In this document: positions 7,095 to 14,163 of the stretch, in pieces
Layout: every line of letters starts with the position of its first letter
Position numbering within the stretch: position 1 is the stretch's first letter
Assembly (NCBI GenBank): GCA_046758005.1
Contig: JBHHZJ010000088.1
Span: forward strand, 1 to 14,218
Source: JBHHZJ01 sp046758005
GTDB taxonomy: Bacteria; Pseudomonadota; Alphaproteobacteria; Kiloniellales; J153
Length of the DNA: 14,218 nt
Direction of reading: 5' to 3'
The notes under the pieces: generated by a model
The model's database searches: none
What the model saw: only the letters and a program-made list of their open reading frames with translations
Told to the model about the DNA's origin: nothing
Made by a program: the position numbers and the translations under genes

Positions 7095-8690
7095 ATGAGC
7101 GAAAGCGAAGTGCGGGCGCTTCGCCCGCCGGCGCGCGGCGCACTGGCACGGGCTCGAAACCTTGGCGCGCTTCCTCGATTCGCTTGGCTCTGGCTGACGC
7201 TTGCCACCGCCGCGTGCGGCGGCGAGGCGGAGTTCGTCTCGGCTCTGCTGCCGGACTTCTCGGAGCCGCCGGAGGCGGCGGCGCCGGCGGTCTACCCGGA
7301 CCCCTCGGCGACCGCCTACGCCAGCGCCGCCTACGGCTCCTATTCCAGTTCGCAGTACGACAACGGCGACGAGATCGTGAACGGCAAGTGCCTGCCCGAC
7401 CACCCGGTCAGTTACTGCACCACGATCGACGGCCTTTTCAAGCAGCCGGTGGGCTTCCCCGTGTACGAGGCCCGGGCGCGCTTCCTCGAAGGCAACCGGG
7501 TGTTCAACGCCAACTGGGTCCCGGCGCCGCGCCCGTACAACGAGCTGCGCGACGGCCTTGGGCCGGTGTTCGACGCCAGATCCTGCGCGGCCTGCCACGC
7601 CAACAACGGGCGCGGCCGCCCCCTCAGCGGCCGGGGCGAGGGGCCGGAGTCGATGATCGTTCGCATCGGCCTGAAGGGCGCGCCGGCGGGCGCCGCGCCG
7701 CTGCCGCATCCACGCTACGGCGGCCAGTTCAACACCCGCGCCGTGCCGGGCGCGCGGCCGGAAGGCCGGGTCGTGGTTTCCTACGAGGAGATCGAAGGCC
7801 GCTTCGCCGACGGGCAGGCGTTCTCCGTGCGCCAGCCGCGCTACGGCTTCGCCGACCTCGCCTACGGGCCGCTCGGCGAGGGCGCGCTCATCTCGCCGCG
7901 CATCGCCCCGCCGGTTATCGGCCTCGGGCTGGTCGAGGCGGTGCCGGCCGAGGCCATTGTGGCGCGGGCCGATCCCGGGGACACGGACGGCGACGGCATC
8001 TCGGGCCGGGCCAACTTCGTCCCCGACCCCGCCGACGGCCAAGTCAAGCTCGGCCGCTTCGGCTGGAAGGCGGGGGCGGTATCCCTGCGCCACCAGAGCG
8101 CGGCCGCCTTGTCCGGCGACATGGGGATCACGTCGTCGCTCTTGCCCGAGGCGAACTGTCCCGCGGTGCAGAAGGCCTGTCTGGCCGGGCCCAGCGGCGG
8201 GCGGCCGGAGATCCGGGACCGCGACTTCGACGACCTGGTCTTCTACATGCAGATGCTGAGCCCAACCGGGCGCCGCGCCGTGCAGGACCCGGACGTCGTG
8301 CGCGGCGAGGCGCTGTTCGAGGTCGCCGGATGCGCCGCCTGCCACGTGCCCCGGATGACGACCGGCGTGCACCCAGAGGCGCCCGCGCTCTCCCACCTGG
8401 TGTTCCACCCGTACTCGGACTTCCTGCTCCACGACATGGGCGAGGGGTTGGCCGACGGCCGGCCCGAGTATCAGGCGAGCGGCCGGGAATGGCGCACCCC
8501 GCCGTTGTGGGGGATCGGCCTGAGCGGGCGGATCAACGGCAACACTTACTACCTGCACGACGGCCGGGCGCGCAGCCTCATGGAGGCGGTCCTGTGGCAC
8601 GGCGGCGAGGCCGAGATCTCGCGCGAGGCGGTACTCGCCATGCCCAAGCTCGAGCGCGCCGCGCTCGTCGCCTTCCTGGAGTCGCTGTGA
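7095..8690 (+). CDS. Di-haem cytochrome, DUF1111/DHOR family (putative thiol oxidoreductase or peroxidase-like)
   Basis: This 531-residue exported protein binds two c-type haems: CAACH at residues 164-168 and CAACH at 413-417. The C-terminal part has the family marks HDMGEGLADG (from H446), REWRTPPLWGIG, YYLHDGRA and WHGGEAE. It belongs to the DHOR family (di-haem oxidoreductases, often called thiol oxidoreductases), related to di-haem peroxidases; its true reaction is not established. The N-terminus has a hydrophobic segment ending LATAAC-GG, possibly a lipoprotein signal although the lipobox is imperfect. A DTDGDGISG stretch could bind calcium. The start is taken as ATG 7095 after GGGGGGAAGG. 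The frame stays open back to 6909, but that extension is Arg-rich and would bury the signal peptide. Relatives often sit beside imelysin genes in iron-linked operons; none is here. Confidence 0.88.
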   Translation: MSESEVRALRPPARGALARARNLGALPRFAWLWLTLATAACGGEAEFVSALLPDFSEPPEAAAPAVYPDPSATAYASAAYGSYSSSQYDNGDEIVNGKCLPDHPVSYCTTIDGLFKQPVGFPVYEARARFLEGNRVFNANWVPAPRPYNELRDGLGPVFDARSCAACHANNGRGRPLSGRGEGPESMIVRIGLKGAPAGAAPLPHPRYGGQFNTRAVPGARPEGRVVVSYEEIEGRFADGQAFSVRQPRYGFADLAYGPLGEGALISPRIAPPVIGLGLVEAVPAEAIVARADPGDTDGDGISGRANFVPDPADGQVKLGRFGWKAGAVSLRHQSAAALSGDMGITSSLLPEANCPAVQKACLAGPSGGRPEIRDRDFDDLVFYMQMLSPTGRRAVQDPDVVRGEALFEVAGCAACHVPRMTTGVHPEAPALSHLVFHPYSDFLLHDMGEGLADGRPEYQASGREWRTPPLWGIGLSGRINGNTYYLHDGRARSLMEAVLWHGGEAEISREAVLAMPKLERAALVAFLESL

Positions 8691-8718
8691 GGCTCGGCCA
8701 ACAGGGGGAAGATCACCG

Positions 8719-8817
8719 CACGGGCACAGCGACACGGAGTTGAACAACTCGAACGCAATTAAGTTCATGTAAGTGCATGCGCTTTGAGCTTTCCTGCGTC
8801 TCTGCGTCTCTGTCGTG
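8719..8817. repeat. Repeat-like segment with imperfect terminal inverted repeats
   Basis: The left edge CACGGGCACAGCGACACGGA (from 8719) is an imperfect inverted match of the right edge around 8793-8817, which includes two tandem CTGCGTCT units (8794-8809) and ends CTGTCGTG. Sequences of this CACAGAGACGCAGAG style recur in many bacterial genomes as non-coding repeats (from memory). No gene is seen between 8691 and 8901; this segment and a short GAGTT/AACTC hairpin (8737-8750 region) are all that stands out. Confidence 0.4.
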
Positions 8818-8901
8818 ATCATGAATGTGTTCTGGAAATCCGTGGTATTCCGTCACCAGCAATGGACTCCCGGGAACGAGGAACGATGCGATTCTGCGTG
8901 G

Positions 8902-9091
8902 ATGAAGACGCGAGCATGCATCGGGCTGTCTCCCGGGGAGCGGGCGGGGCTGGAAGGTTGGGTGGCGGAGCGCAACAGGCCGCGGAAGCTGGTCTGGCGG
9001 GCGCGCATTGTGTTGCTGGCGGCGGACGGGTTCGGGCCGATGGCGATCGTGCGGACGCTGAGCAAGAGCCAGTGCACGGTGAGCCGATGGT
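8902..9091 (+). pseudogene. IS630-family transposase, N-terminal fragment
   Basis: From the ATG at 8902 the frame reads LSPGERAGLEGWVAERNR, then LVWRARIVLLAADGFG and VRTLSKSQCTVSRW. This is the N-terminal helix-turn-helix of IS630-type transposases, whose usual pattern is an ERxxLE start, RARIILLAADG and PTVSRW. After about 63 residues the similarity stops at the tryptophan, and the DNA switches in another frame to permease sequence. The catalytic DDE domain is absent, and no complete element or TA-flanked ends are visible. The open frame continues to 9255 only as read-through of the permease remnant. It is a fragment left by insertion and later deletion; it cannot transpose by itself. Confidence 0.8.
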
Positions 9092-9472
9092 CGGCGCATC
9101 TACGCGATCGGCAATTCGGTTCAGGTCGCGCGGCTTTCGGGCATCAGGGTCGGCCGGACCCTGATCGGCGTCTATGTTCTGAGCGGCGTGTGCGCGGCGC
9201 TGGTCGGCGTGATGCTGGCCGGCTTCAGCAACTAGGCGTTCCTCGGCATGGGTGATCCGTACCTCCTGCCGTCGATCGCGGTGGTCGTGGTGGGCGGTAC
9301 CTTGATTACGGGCGGACGAGGACATTACCTCGGAATTCTCGGCGGGTGCCTGCTGTTGACGGCATTGGGAACGTTGCTCGCCGGGACGACGCTGCCGTTC
9401 GCGGTGCGTGACATAATCTACGGTCTGGTCGTGCTGGGCGCCGTCGTGTCGTTGCGCGAAGGCAATACCTGA
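9089..9472 (+). pseudogene. RbsC-type sugar ABC transporter permease, C-terminal remnant with internal TAG
   Basis: In the frame starting at 9089 the sequence reads GRRIYAIGNSVQVARLSGIR, then LIGVYVLSGVCAALVGVMLAGFSN, a TAG stop at 9233-9235, then AFLGMGDPYLLPSIAVVVVGG, TLITGGRGHYLGILGG and on to TGA at 9470-9472. This is the C-terminal 40 percent or so of the ribose/sugar permease family (RbsC/BPD_transp_2). The TAG lies where relatives commonly have Gln (CAG), so one C-to-T change explains it. The N-terminal half is missing, replaced by the IS630 fragment. The remnant ends 26 bases before the SDR gene on the same strand, so the transporter was once probably the front of that catabolic operon. 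A 74-codon frame from ATG 9248 remains open but would give only two or three membrane segments. Confidence 0.85.
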
Positions 9473-9498
9473 GACGATCGGCGGGGAGGAGACATGAC

Positions 9499-10287
9499 AT
9501 GACCGAGGAAGGACGTCTCGCGATCAGGCCCGGCCTGCGCGTCCTGGTGAGCGCCGGCGCCACCGGGATCGGGCGGGCGATCGCGGATACGCTGGCCGAT
9601 CACGGGGCGGCGATCCACGTCTGCGACATCGCCGAGGAGGCGCTGGACAGGTGCCGGGCGGAGCGGCCGGGCTACGGCGCCAGCGTGTGCGATGTGGCCG
9701 AGGAAAAACAGGTGGACCGGTTGTTCGAGGACGCGCGGGCCACGCTCGGCGGGCTCGACGTGCTGGTCAACAACGCCGGCATCGCCGGGCCGACGGCGGG
9801 CGTCGAGGAGATCGACCCGGCCGATTGGCGGCGCACGGTCGAGGTCAACCTGAACGGCCATTTCTATTGCGCGCGCCGCGCCGTGCCGCTGCTCAAGGCG
9901 GCCGAGGAGGGGGCGATGATCAACATCTCCTCGGTCGCCGGGCGCCTCGGCTACGCCTATCGAACGCCCTATGCGGCGACCAAGTGGGCGATCGTCGGCT
10001 TCACGCAGAGCCTGGCCAAGGAACTGGGCCCCGCGGGCATCCGGGTCAACGCGATCCTGCCCGGCGTGGTCGAGGGGCCGCGGATCGAGCGCGTGATCGC
10101 TGCGCGCGCCGAGGCGGTCGGGGTCGGTTACGCGGAGATGGAACGGGACTACCTGAACAAGGTCTCGCTCCGGCGCATGGTCACGGCGCAGGATATCGCC
10201 AACATGGCGCTTTATCTGTGCTCGCCGCTGGGGCGCAACATCTCGGGCCAGGCGCTGAGCGTGTGCGGCAACGTCGAGACGCTGTAA
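9499..10287 (+). CDS. Short-chain dehydrogenase/reductase (SDR)
   Basis: This 262-residue cytoplasmic NAD(P)-dependent oxidoreductase likely acts on a hydroxyl group of a small acid or sugar acid. The classical SDR elements are present: NNAG at 91-94, N117, S145, Y158 and K162 in the YxxxK motif (TPYAATKWA). D43 after the second strand favours NAD over NADP. The dinucleotide loop is SAGATGIG (18-25) instead of the usual TGxxxGIG, a mild deviation. The ATG at 9499 lies eight bases after GGGGAGGA. An earlier ATG at 9494 only reads Met-Thr-stop. It is the first intact gene of an operon with a 3-hydroxyacyl-CoA-dehydrogenase-type enzyme 13 bases downstream and a BKACE. SDRs are too broad to name the substrate. 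Confidence 0.94.
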   Translation: MTEEGRLAIRPGLRVLVSAGATGIGRAIADTLADHGAAIHVCDIAEEALDRCRAERPGYGASVCDVAEEKQVDRLFEDARATLGGLDVLVNNAGIAGPTAGVEEIDPADWRRTVEVNLNGHFYCARRAVPLLKAAEEGAMINISSVAGRLGYAYRTPYAATKWAIVGFTQSLAKELGPAGIRVNAILPGVVEGPRIERVIAARAEAVGVGYAEMERDYLNKVSLRRMVTAQDIANMALYLCSPLGRNISGQALSVCGNVETL

Positions 10288-10300
10288 CCGGGGGGCGCGC

Positions 10301-11254
10301 GTGAGCGAAACCAAGGTCGCGATCGTCGGCAGCGGGCTGATCGGCCGGGCCTGGGCGATCGCGTTTTCCCGCGGCGGGTGCCGGGTCGCATTGTTCGACC
10401 CCGAAGCGGGCGCGGCGGCGCGGGCGCGCGGGCTGATCGCCAAGGCGCTCGGGGACCTGGCGGACAACGGGCTGCTGGCCGGCGCCGCGCCGGCCGACGT
10501 GCTGGAGCGCATGAGCGTGGCCGAGCACCTGGCGGAGGCCCTCGAGGGTGCCGTCTACGCCCAGGAGAGCGCGCCGGAGGTGCTCGAGGTCAAGGTCGCG
10601 ATCACCGCGGACATGGGCGCGCTCGCCGGTGCGGACACGGTGCTCGCCAGCTCGACCTCGGGCTTCGTCCCCTCGTCCTTCACCGAGACGGCGCCGGGAC
10701 GCCACCGCTGCCTGGTCGCCCACCCCATCAATCCGCCCTATCTGCTGCCGGCCGTGGAGGTCGTGCCCGCGGTGTGGACCGACCCCTCGATCGTGGAGCG
10801 CGCGCGGGCCCTGCTCGAATCGGTCGGCCAGGTTCCCATCGTCATGACCAGGGAGATCGACGGCTTCGTGCTCAACCGCCTGCAGGGCGCCCTCCTGCAC
10901 GAGGCCTTCCGCCTGGTCGCGGGGGGCTACGTCTCGGCGCGCGACCTGGACCGCGCGGTGGTAGGCGGGCTGGGGCCGCGCTGGTCGTTCATGGGCCCGT
11001 TCGAGACCATCGACCTCAACGCGCCCGGCGGCATCCGCCAGTATGTCGAGCGTTACGGCGCGCTTTACGCGAGGCTGGCGGAGACGCAAACCGAGCCCTG
11101 CGATTGGCCGGCCGCGCTCGACGCCGGGATCGAGGCCGAGCGCGCCGCGGCGCTGGCGCGCGCGGAGATCGCGGCGCGGCAGGCCTGGCGCGACCGCCGC
11201 CTGATGGCGCTCGCCGGGCACAAGAAAGACGCCGACTCAACCTTTGGAGAATAG
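10301..11254 (+). CDS. 3-hydroxyacyl-CoA dehydrogenase family, lambda-crystallin / L-gulonate 3-dehydrogenase-like
   Basis: This 317-residue NAD-dependent enzyme is expected to oxidise a free 3-hydroxy acid to the 3-keto acid. The Rossmann motif GSGLIG is at 10-15. The catalytic set of the family is visible: S120 in SSTSG, H141 in HPINPPYLLP and N192 in GFVLNRLQ. The stretch GLGPRWSFMGPFETIDLN closely follows vertebrate lambda-crystallin (CRYL1), an L-gulonate 3-dehydrogenase, and also bacterial L-carnitine 3-dehydrogenases (from memory). The start is GTG at 10301, preceded by a G-rich GGGGGGCGCGC. It lies 13 bases after the SDR and 9 before the BKACE. With a BKACE next in line, a 3-keto acid product is the natural reading. 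Carnitine, gulonate-like sugar acids or another 3-hydroxy acid are all possible. Confidence 0.9.
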   Translation: MSETKVAIVGSGLIGRAWAIAFSRGGCRVALFDPEAGAAARARGLIAKALGDLADNGLLAGAAPADVLERMSVAEHLAEALEGAVYAQESAPEVLEVKVAITADMGALAGADTVLASSTSGFVPSSFTETAPGRHRCLVAHPINPPYLLPAVEVVPAVWTDPSIVERARALLESVGQVPIVMTREIDGFVLNRLQGALLHEAFRLVAGGYVSARDLDRAVVGGLGPRWSFMGPFETIDLNAPGGIRQYVERYGALYARLAETQTEPCDWPAALDAGIEAERAAALARAEIAARQAWRDRRLMALAGHKKDADSTFGE

Positions 11255-11263
11255 GATTTCGCC

Positions 11264-12196
11264 ATGGCCACGACCCGAAAGGTGATCATCACCTGCGCCG
11301 TCACCGGCTCCATTCACACGCCGTCGATGTCGCCCTACCTGCCGGTGACGCCGGACGAGATCGCGCAGGCCGCCATCGGCGCGGCGGAGGCCGGCGCGGC
11401 GATCCTGCACCTGCACGCGCGCGACCCCGACGACGGCCGTCCGACCCAGGACCCGGCGGTCTTCATGCGGTTCCTGCCGCGCATCAAGCAGGCGTGCGAG
11501 GCGGTGGTCAACATCACCACGGGCGGCGGCCCGGCGATGAGCGTCGAGGAGCGGATGCGCCCGGCCGTGCACCTCAAGCCCGAGGTCGCCTCGCTCAATA
11601 TGGGTTCGATGAACTTCGGCCTGTTTCCGATGCTGGGCCGCTTCAAGGAGTTCAAGCACGACTGGGAGCGCCGGCACCTGGAGAACAGCCGCGACCTGGT
11701 GTTCAAGAACACGTACCGGGACATCGAGAACATCCTGACCTCGTGCAGCGCCAACGGCACCCGCTTCGAGTGCGAGTGCTACGACATCGGACACCTGTAC
11801 AACCTCGCGCACTTCCTCGACCGGGGCTTGGTCAAGCCGCCGCTGTTCGTCCAGAGCGTGTTCGGCATCCTGGGCGGGATCGGGACCCACCCGGAGGACC
11901 TGATGCACATGCGGCGCACCGCCGACCGCCTGTTCGGCGGCGACTACCGGTGGTCGATCCTGGGCGCCGGGCGCAATCAGATCCCGCTGGCCACGATCGG
12001 CGCGGCGATGGGCGCCAACGTGCGGGTCGGGCTCGAGGATTCGCTGTGGGGCGGGCCGGGCACACTGGCCAAGAGCAACGCCGAGCAGGTGCGCAGGATT
12101 CGTCAGGTGCTGGAAGGCTTGTCGCTCGAGGTCGCGACCCCGGCCGAGGCGCGTGAAATTCTCGACCTCAAGGGCGGCGACGCGGTCGGGTTCTGA
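11264..12196 (+). CDS. BKACE family beta-keto acid cleavage enzyme (DUF849)
   Basis: This 310-residue zinc-dependent TIM-barrel enzyme should condense a 3-keto acid with acetyl-CoA and split it to acetoacetate and a new acyl-CoA. Zinc ligands match the founding enzyme Kce: H49 and H51 in HLHARDP and E258 in GLEDSLW, with R254 and D259 around it. NITTGGG and LNMGSMNFG are also typical. The start of the barrel reads TGSIHTPSMSPYLP, so the glutamate that follows TGA in the lysine-fermentation enzyme Kce is not conserved, which argues against 3-keto-5-aminohexanoate as substrate. The ribosome-binding site (AGGA) overlaps the stop of the preceding dehydrogenase gene, so co-expression is nearly certain. 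Substrate unknown; it is presumably the product of the upstream dehydrogenase. Confidence 0.93.
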   Translation: MATTRKVIITCAVTGSIHTPSMSPYLPVTPDEIAQAAIGAAEAGAAILHLHARDPDDGRPTQDPAVFMRFLPRIKQACEAVVNITTGGGPAMSVEERMRPAVHLKPEVASLNMGSMNFGLFPMLGRFKEFKHDWERRHLENSRDLVFKNTYRDIENILTSCSANGTRFECECYDIGHLYNLAHFLDRGLVKPPLFVQSVFGILGGIGTHPEDLMHMRRTADRLFGGDYRWSILGAGRNQIPLATIGAAMGANVRVGLEDSLWGGPGTLAKSNAEQVRRIRQVLEGLSLEVATPAEAREILDLKGGDAVGF

Positions 12197-12315
12197 GCCG
12201 CCGGGTCCGCTCGGCAAATCCGCTTGAACCGGCCGGACGCGGCGTGCATGACTCCCTCGAACGCCGCCGCACGCCGCGCCCGCGCGGCCGAGGGCGCGCT
12301 GCCGGAGGTTGACGC

Positions 12316-14100
12316 GTGCCGCACCTGGAGCCTTTCCGCATGCTCGTCCTGGGCGACTTCGGCGGCGCGCCCGACGCCGCCGCGCCCCGAACGCTCGACA
12401 AGGACGACATCGCCGAATTCCTGAAATCCTGCGCCGAGGAGTTGTCGGTCGAAGTCCCCAACCGCCTCGCCGACGAACCGGCGCGGCTCGAGGTGCGTCT
12501 GCGCGTCTCGGCGCTCGAGGACTTCACGCCCGCCGGCTTGGCCCGGCAGCTTCCCTTTCTGGCGAGCGGCCTGCGCCTGCGCGACCGGCTCAAGGATCTG
12601 GCGCGCGGCGAGATCACGCTGGCGGCGCTCGAGGCCGAGGCGGCGGGCACGGCGGGCGGGGGCGCCTTCGCCGAGGCGCTGCGCCTGTGCCGGGAGGCCC
12701 ATGCGCCGGGCTCCGGCCCGGGCGCGACCCCGAAGCGAGCGTCCGCGGAGCCGAGGGCGGCCCCCGGCGGCCCGCGGGACGATGCGATCGACCGCATCCT
12801 GGGCATCGTGTCCGGCGCCTCCGATCCGGAAGCGGACGCGCGCGCCGAGCGTGCCCTCGAGCGGTTCGTGTCCGAGGCGACGGCGGGGAACCGACGCCGG
12901 CGCGCGCCCGCGGGCGTGGCCCGTGCGATCGCGCTCAGCGAGCGGGTTCTGGGCGCGCAGATCGACGAGATCCTCCATCATCCGCTGGTGCAGGAACGGG
13001 AGGCCCTGTGGCGCGGATTGACGTTCCTGGTGCGCCGCGCCGACTTCCGCGCGGGCATCGCCGTCGAAGTCCTGAACGCCCCGAGGGACCGGGTGCTGGA
13101 TGTGCTCCGCGAACATGTCCTCGTCGCCGAGGCCGAAGGCGTGTCGGACGCGCCGATCGCGCTGCTCGTGGCCGCGTTCGAGATCGTCAACCGCCCGGCG
13201 GACCTCGACTGGCTGCAGGCGCTCGGCGAGGCGGGGGAACGGCTCCAGGCGCCGGTGCTCGTCGCGGCCGGGCCCGGGTTTTTCGGCCTGGACTCGGGCG
13301 CCGCGGCGGGCGAGCTGCCCTACGTGGGCGGCCTCCTGGGCCAACCGCAATTCGCCAAGTGGCGCGCCCTGCGGGACAAGGAGGCGTCGCGCTGGCTCTG
13401 CATTGCGTTCAACCGGTTCCTGCTGCGCCCGCCGCATGGCGCCGAGCGGCGCCGAAGCCTGGGCCTGAGCGAGTCGGTCGACCGCCATGAGGATTACCTG
13501 TGGGGCGATCCCGTCTGGGCGGTGGCCAGCCTGATCGCCGCCAGCGTGGCGCGCTGCGGCTGGCCGACCGAGATGACCGGGGCCGTCGACGGCCGGATCG
13601 AGGGCCTGGACCTGTACGCGGCGGATCGGGGGCCGGGCCGGCCCATGCAGATCCCGCTGGCCGCCGCGATCCCGGACCGGCTCGCCGAAGACCTGGCCGA
13701 AGCCGGAATCACGGCGCTCACGTGCCGGCCCGAGCGCGACAGCGCCTACGTGATGCGCGCGCCCACCTTGCACCGGCCGGAGGTCTACGGCGACACGCGC
13801 GCCACGGCCGCGAGCCGCGCCATGGCCCGGCTTCCCTACCAGCTCCTCGCCGCGCGCATCGCCGCGAAAGTGGCCCGCAACCGGGCGTCCCTGACCGCCG
13901 GCAAGGGACCCGAGGAGATCGGATGGGCTCTGGAACGCTTCCTGTGGGAGCTGGTGGCCGGCACCGGGGCCGGCGCGGCGGTGGAGGTCGGCGTGGCGCG
14001 CGATGCGGCGCGCGCGGGCCGGCCGGTCGCGGAGATCCGCCTGCGCACCGGCGCGGCGGTCCTGAACGGCGCCGAGGTCGCCCTGACCTTTCCGGTGTAA
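12316..14100 (+). CDS. Fused TssB-TssC contractile sheath protein (type VI secretion type)
   Basis: One 594-residue chain appears to hold both sheath subunits of a type VI secretion system. Residues 1-105 match TssB (VipA): FRMLVLGDFGG at 7-17, then LEVRLRVSALEDFTPAGLARQLP and a helical end. A Gly/Ala/Pro-rich linker follows (about 108-155). Residues 156-594 match TssC (VipB): QIDEILHHPLVQEREALWRGL, FFGLDS, FAKWRALRDKEASRW, FNRFLLRPP, DYLWGDPVWAVAS, and RLPYQLLAARIA. TssC ends as usual with a beta-rich tail. Separate TssB and TssC are about 165 and 495 residues, so both halves are slightly short. The start is fixed: GTG 12316 has GGAGG seven bases upstream and an in-frame TGA at 12310-12312. 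No frameshift or stop separates the halves. It follows the BKACE gene by 119 bp and precedes a tRNA; no other tss gene is in the window. Confidence 0.85.
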   Translation: MPHLEPFRMLVLGDFGGAPDAAAPRTLDKDDIAEFLKSCAEELSVEVPNRLADEPARLEVRLRVSALEDFTPAGLARQLPFLASGLRLRDRLKDLARGEITLAALEAEAAGTAGGGAFAEALRLCREAHAPGSGPGATPKRASAEPRAAPGGPRDDAIDRILGIVSGASDPEADARAERALERFVSEATAGNRRRRAPAGVARAIALSERVLGAQIDEILHHPLVQEREALWRGLTFLVRRADFRAGIAVEVLNAPRDRVLDVLREHVLVAEAEGVSDAPIALLVAAFEIVNRPADLDWLQALGEAGERLQAPVLVAAGPGFFGLDSGAAAGELPYVGGLLGQPQFAKWRALRDKEASRWLCIAFNRFLLRPPHGAERRRSLGLSESVDRHEDYLWGDPVWAVASLIAASVARCGWPTEMTGAVDGRIEGLDLYAADRGPGRPMQIPLAAAIPDRLAEDLAEAGITALTCRPERDSAYVMRAPTLHRPEVYGDTRATAASRAMARLPYQLLAARIAAKVARNRASLTAGKGPEEIGWALERFLWELVAGTGAGAAVEVGVARDAARAGRPVAEIRLRTGAAVLNGAEVALTFPV

Positions 14101-14124
14101 GGCCGCCGGCGCGCCGGGCGCCCC

Positions 14125-14153
14125 TCGACAAAGCGCGCCGCAGTTGCTATCTA
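14125..14153 (+). promoter_or_regulatory. Probable promoter of the tRNA-Lys gene
   Basis: TCGACA at 14125-14130 (five of six matches to TTGACA) is followed after exactly 17 bases by TATCTA at 14148-14153, about 10 bases before the tRNA. The -10 match is modest, but GCTATCTAG is a form I associate with alphaproteobacterial stable-RNA promoters. Position and spacing are the main support. Confidence 0.5.
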
Positions 14154-14163
14154 GCGCACCTGT

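Noticed and set aside
6921..8822. 633-codon minus-strand open frame
   Set aside because: It is antisense to the di-haem cytochrome, whose two CXXCH sites and family motifs are on the plus strand; composition is typical of GC-rich shadow frames.
9233..9235. Programmed read-through or recoding of TAG in the permease
   Set aside because: The gene also lacks its N-terminal half, so decay is the simpler explanation.
12103..13773. 556-codon minus-strand open frame
   Set aside because: It is antisense to the fused sheath gene and shows no recognisable domain.
14101..14124. GC-rich hairpin after the sheath gene (GGCGC/GCGCC)
   Set aside because: Short stem without a T-run in very GC-rich sequence; could be chance.
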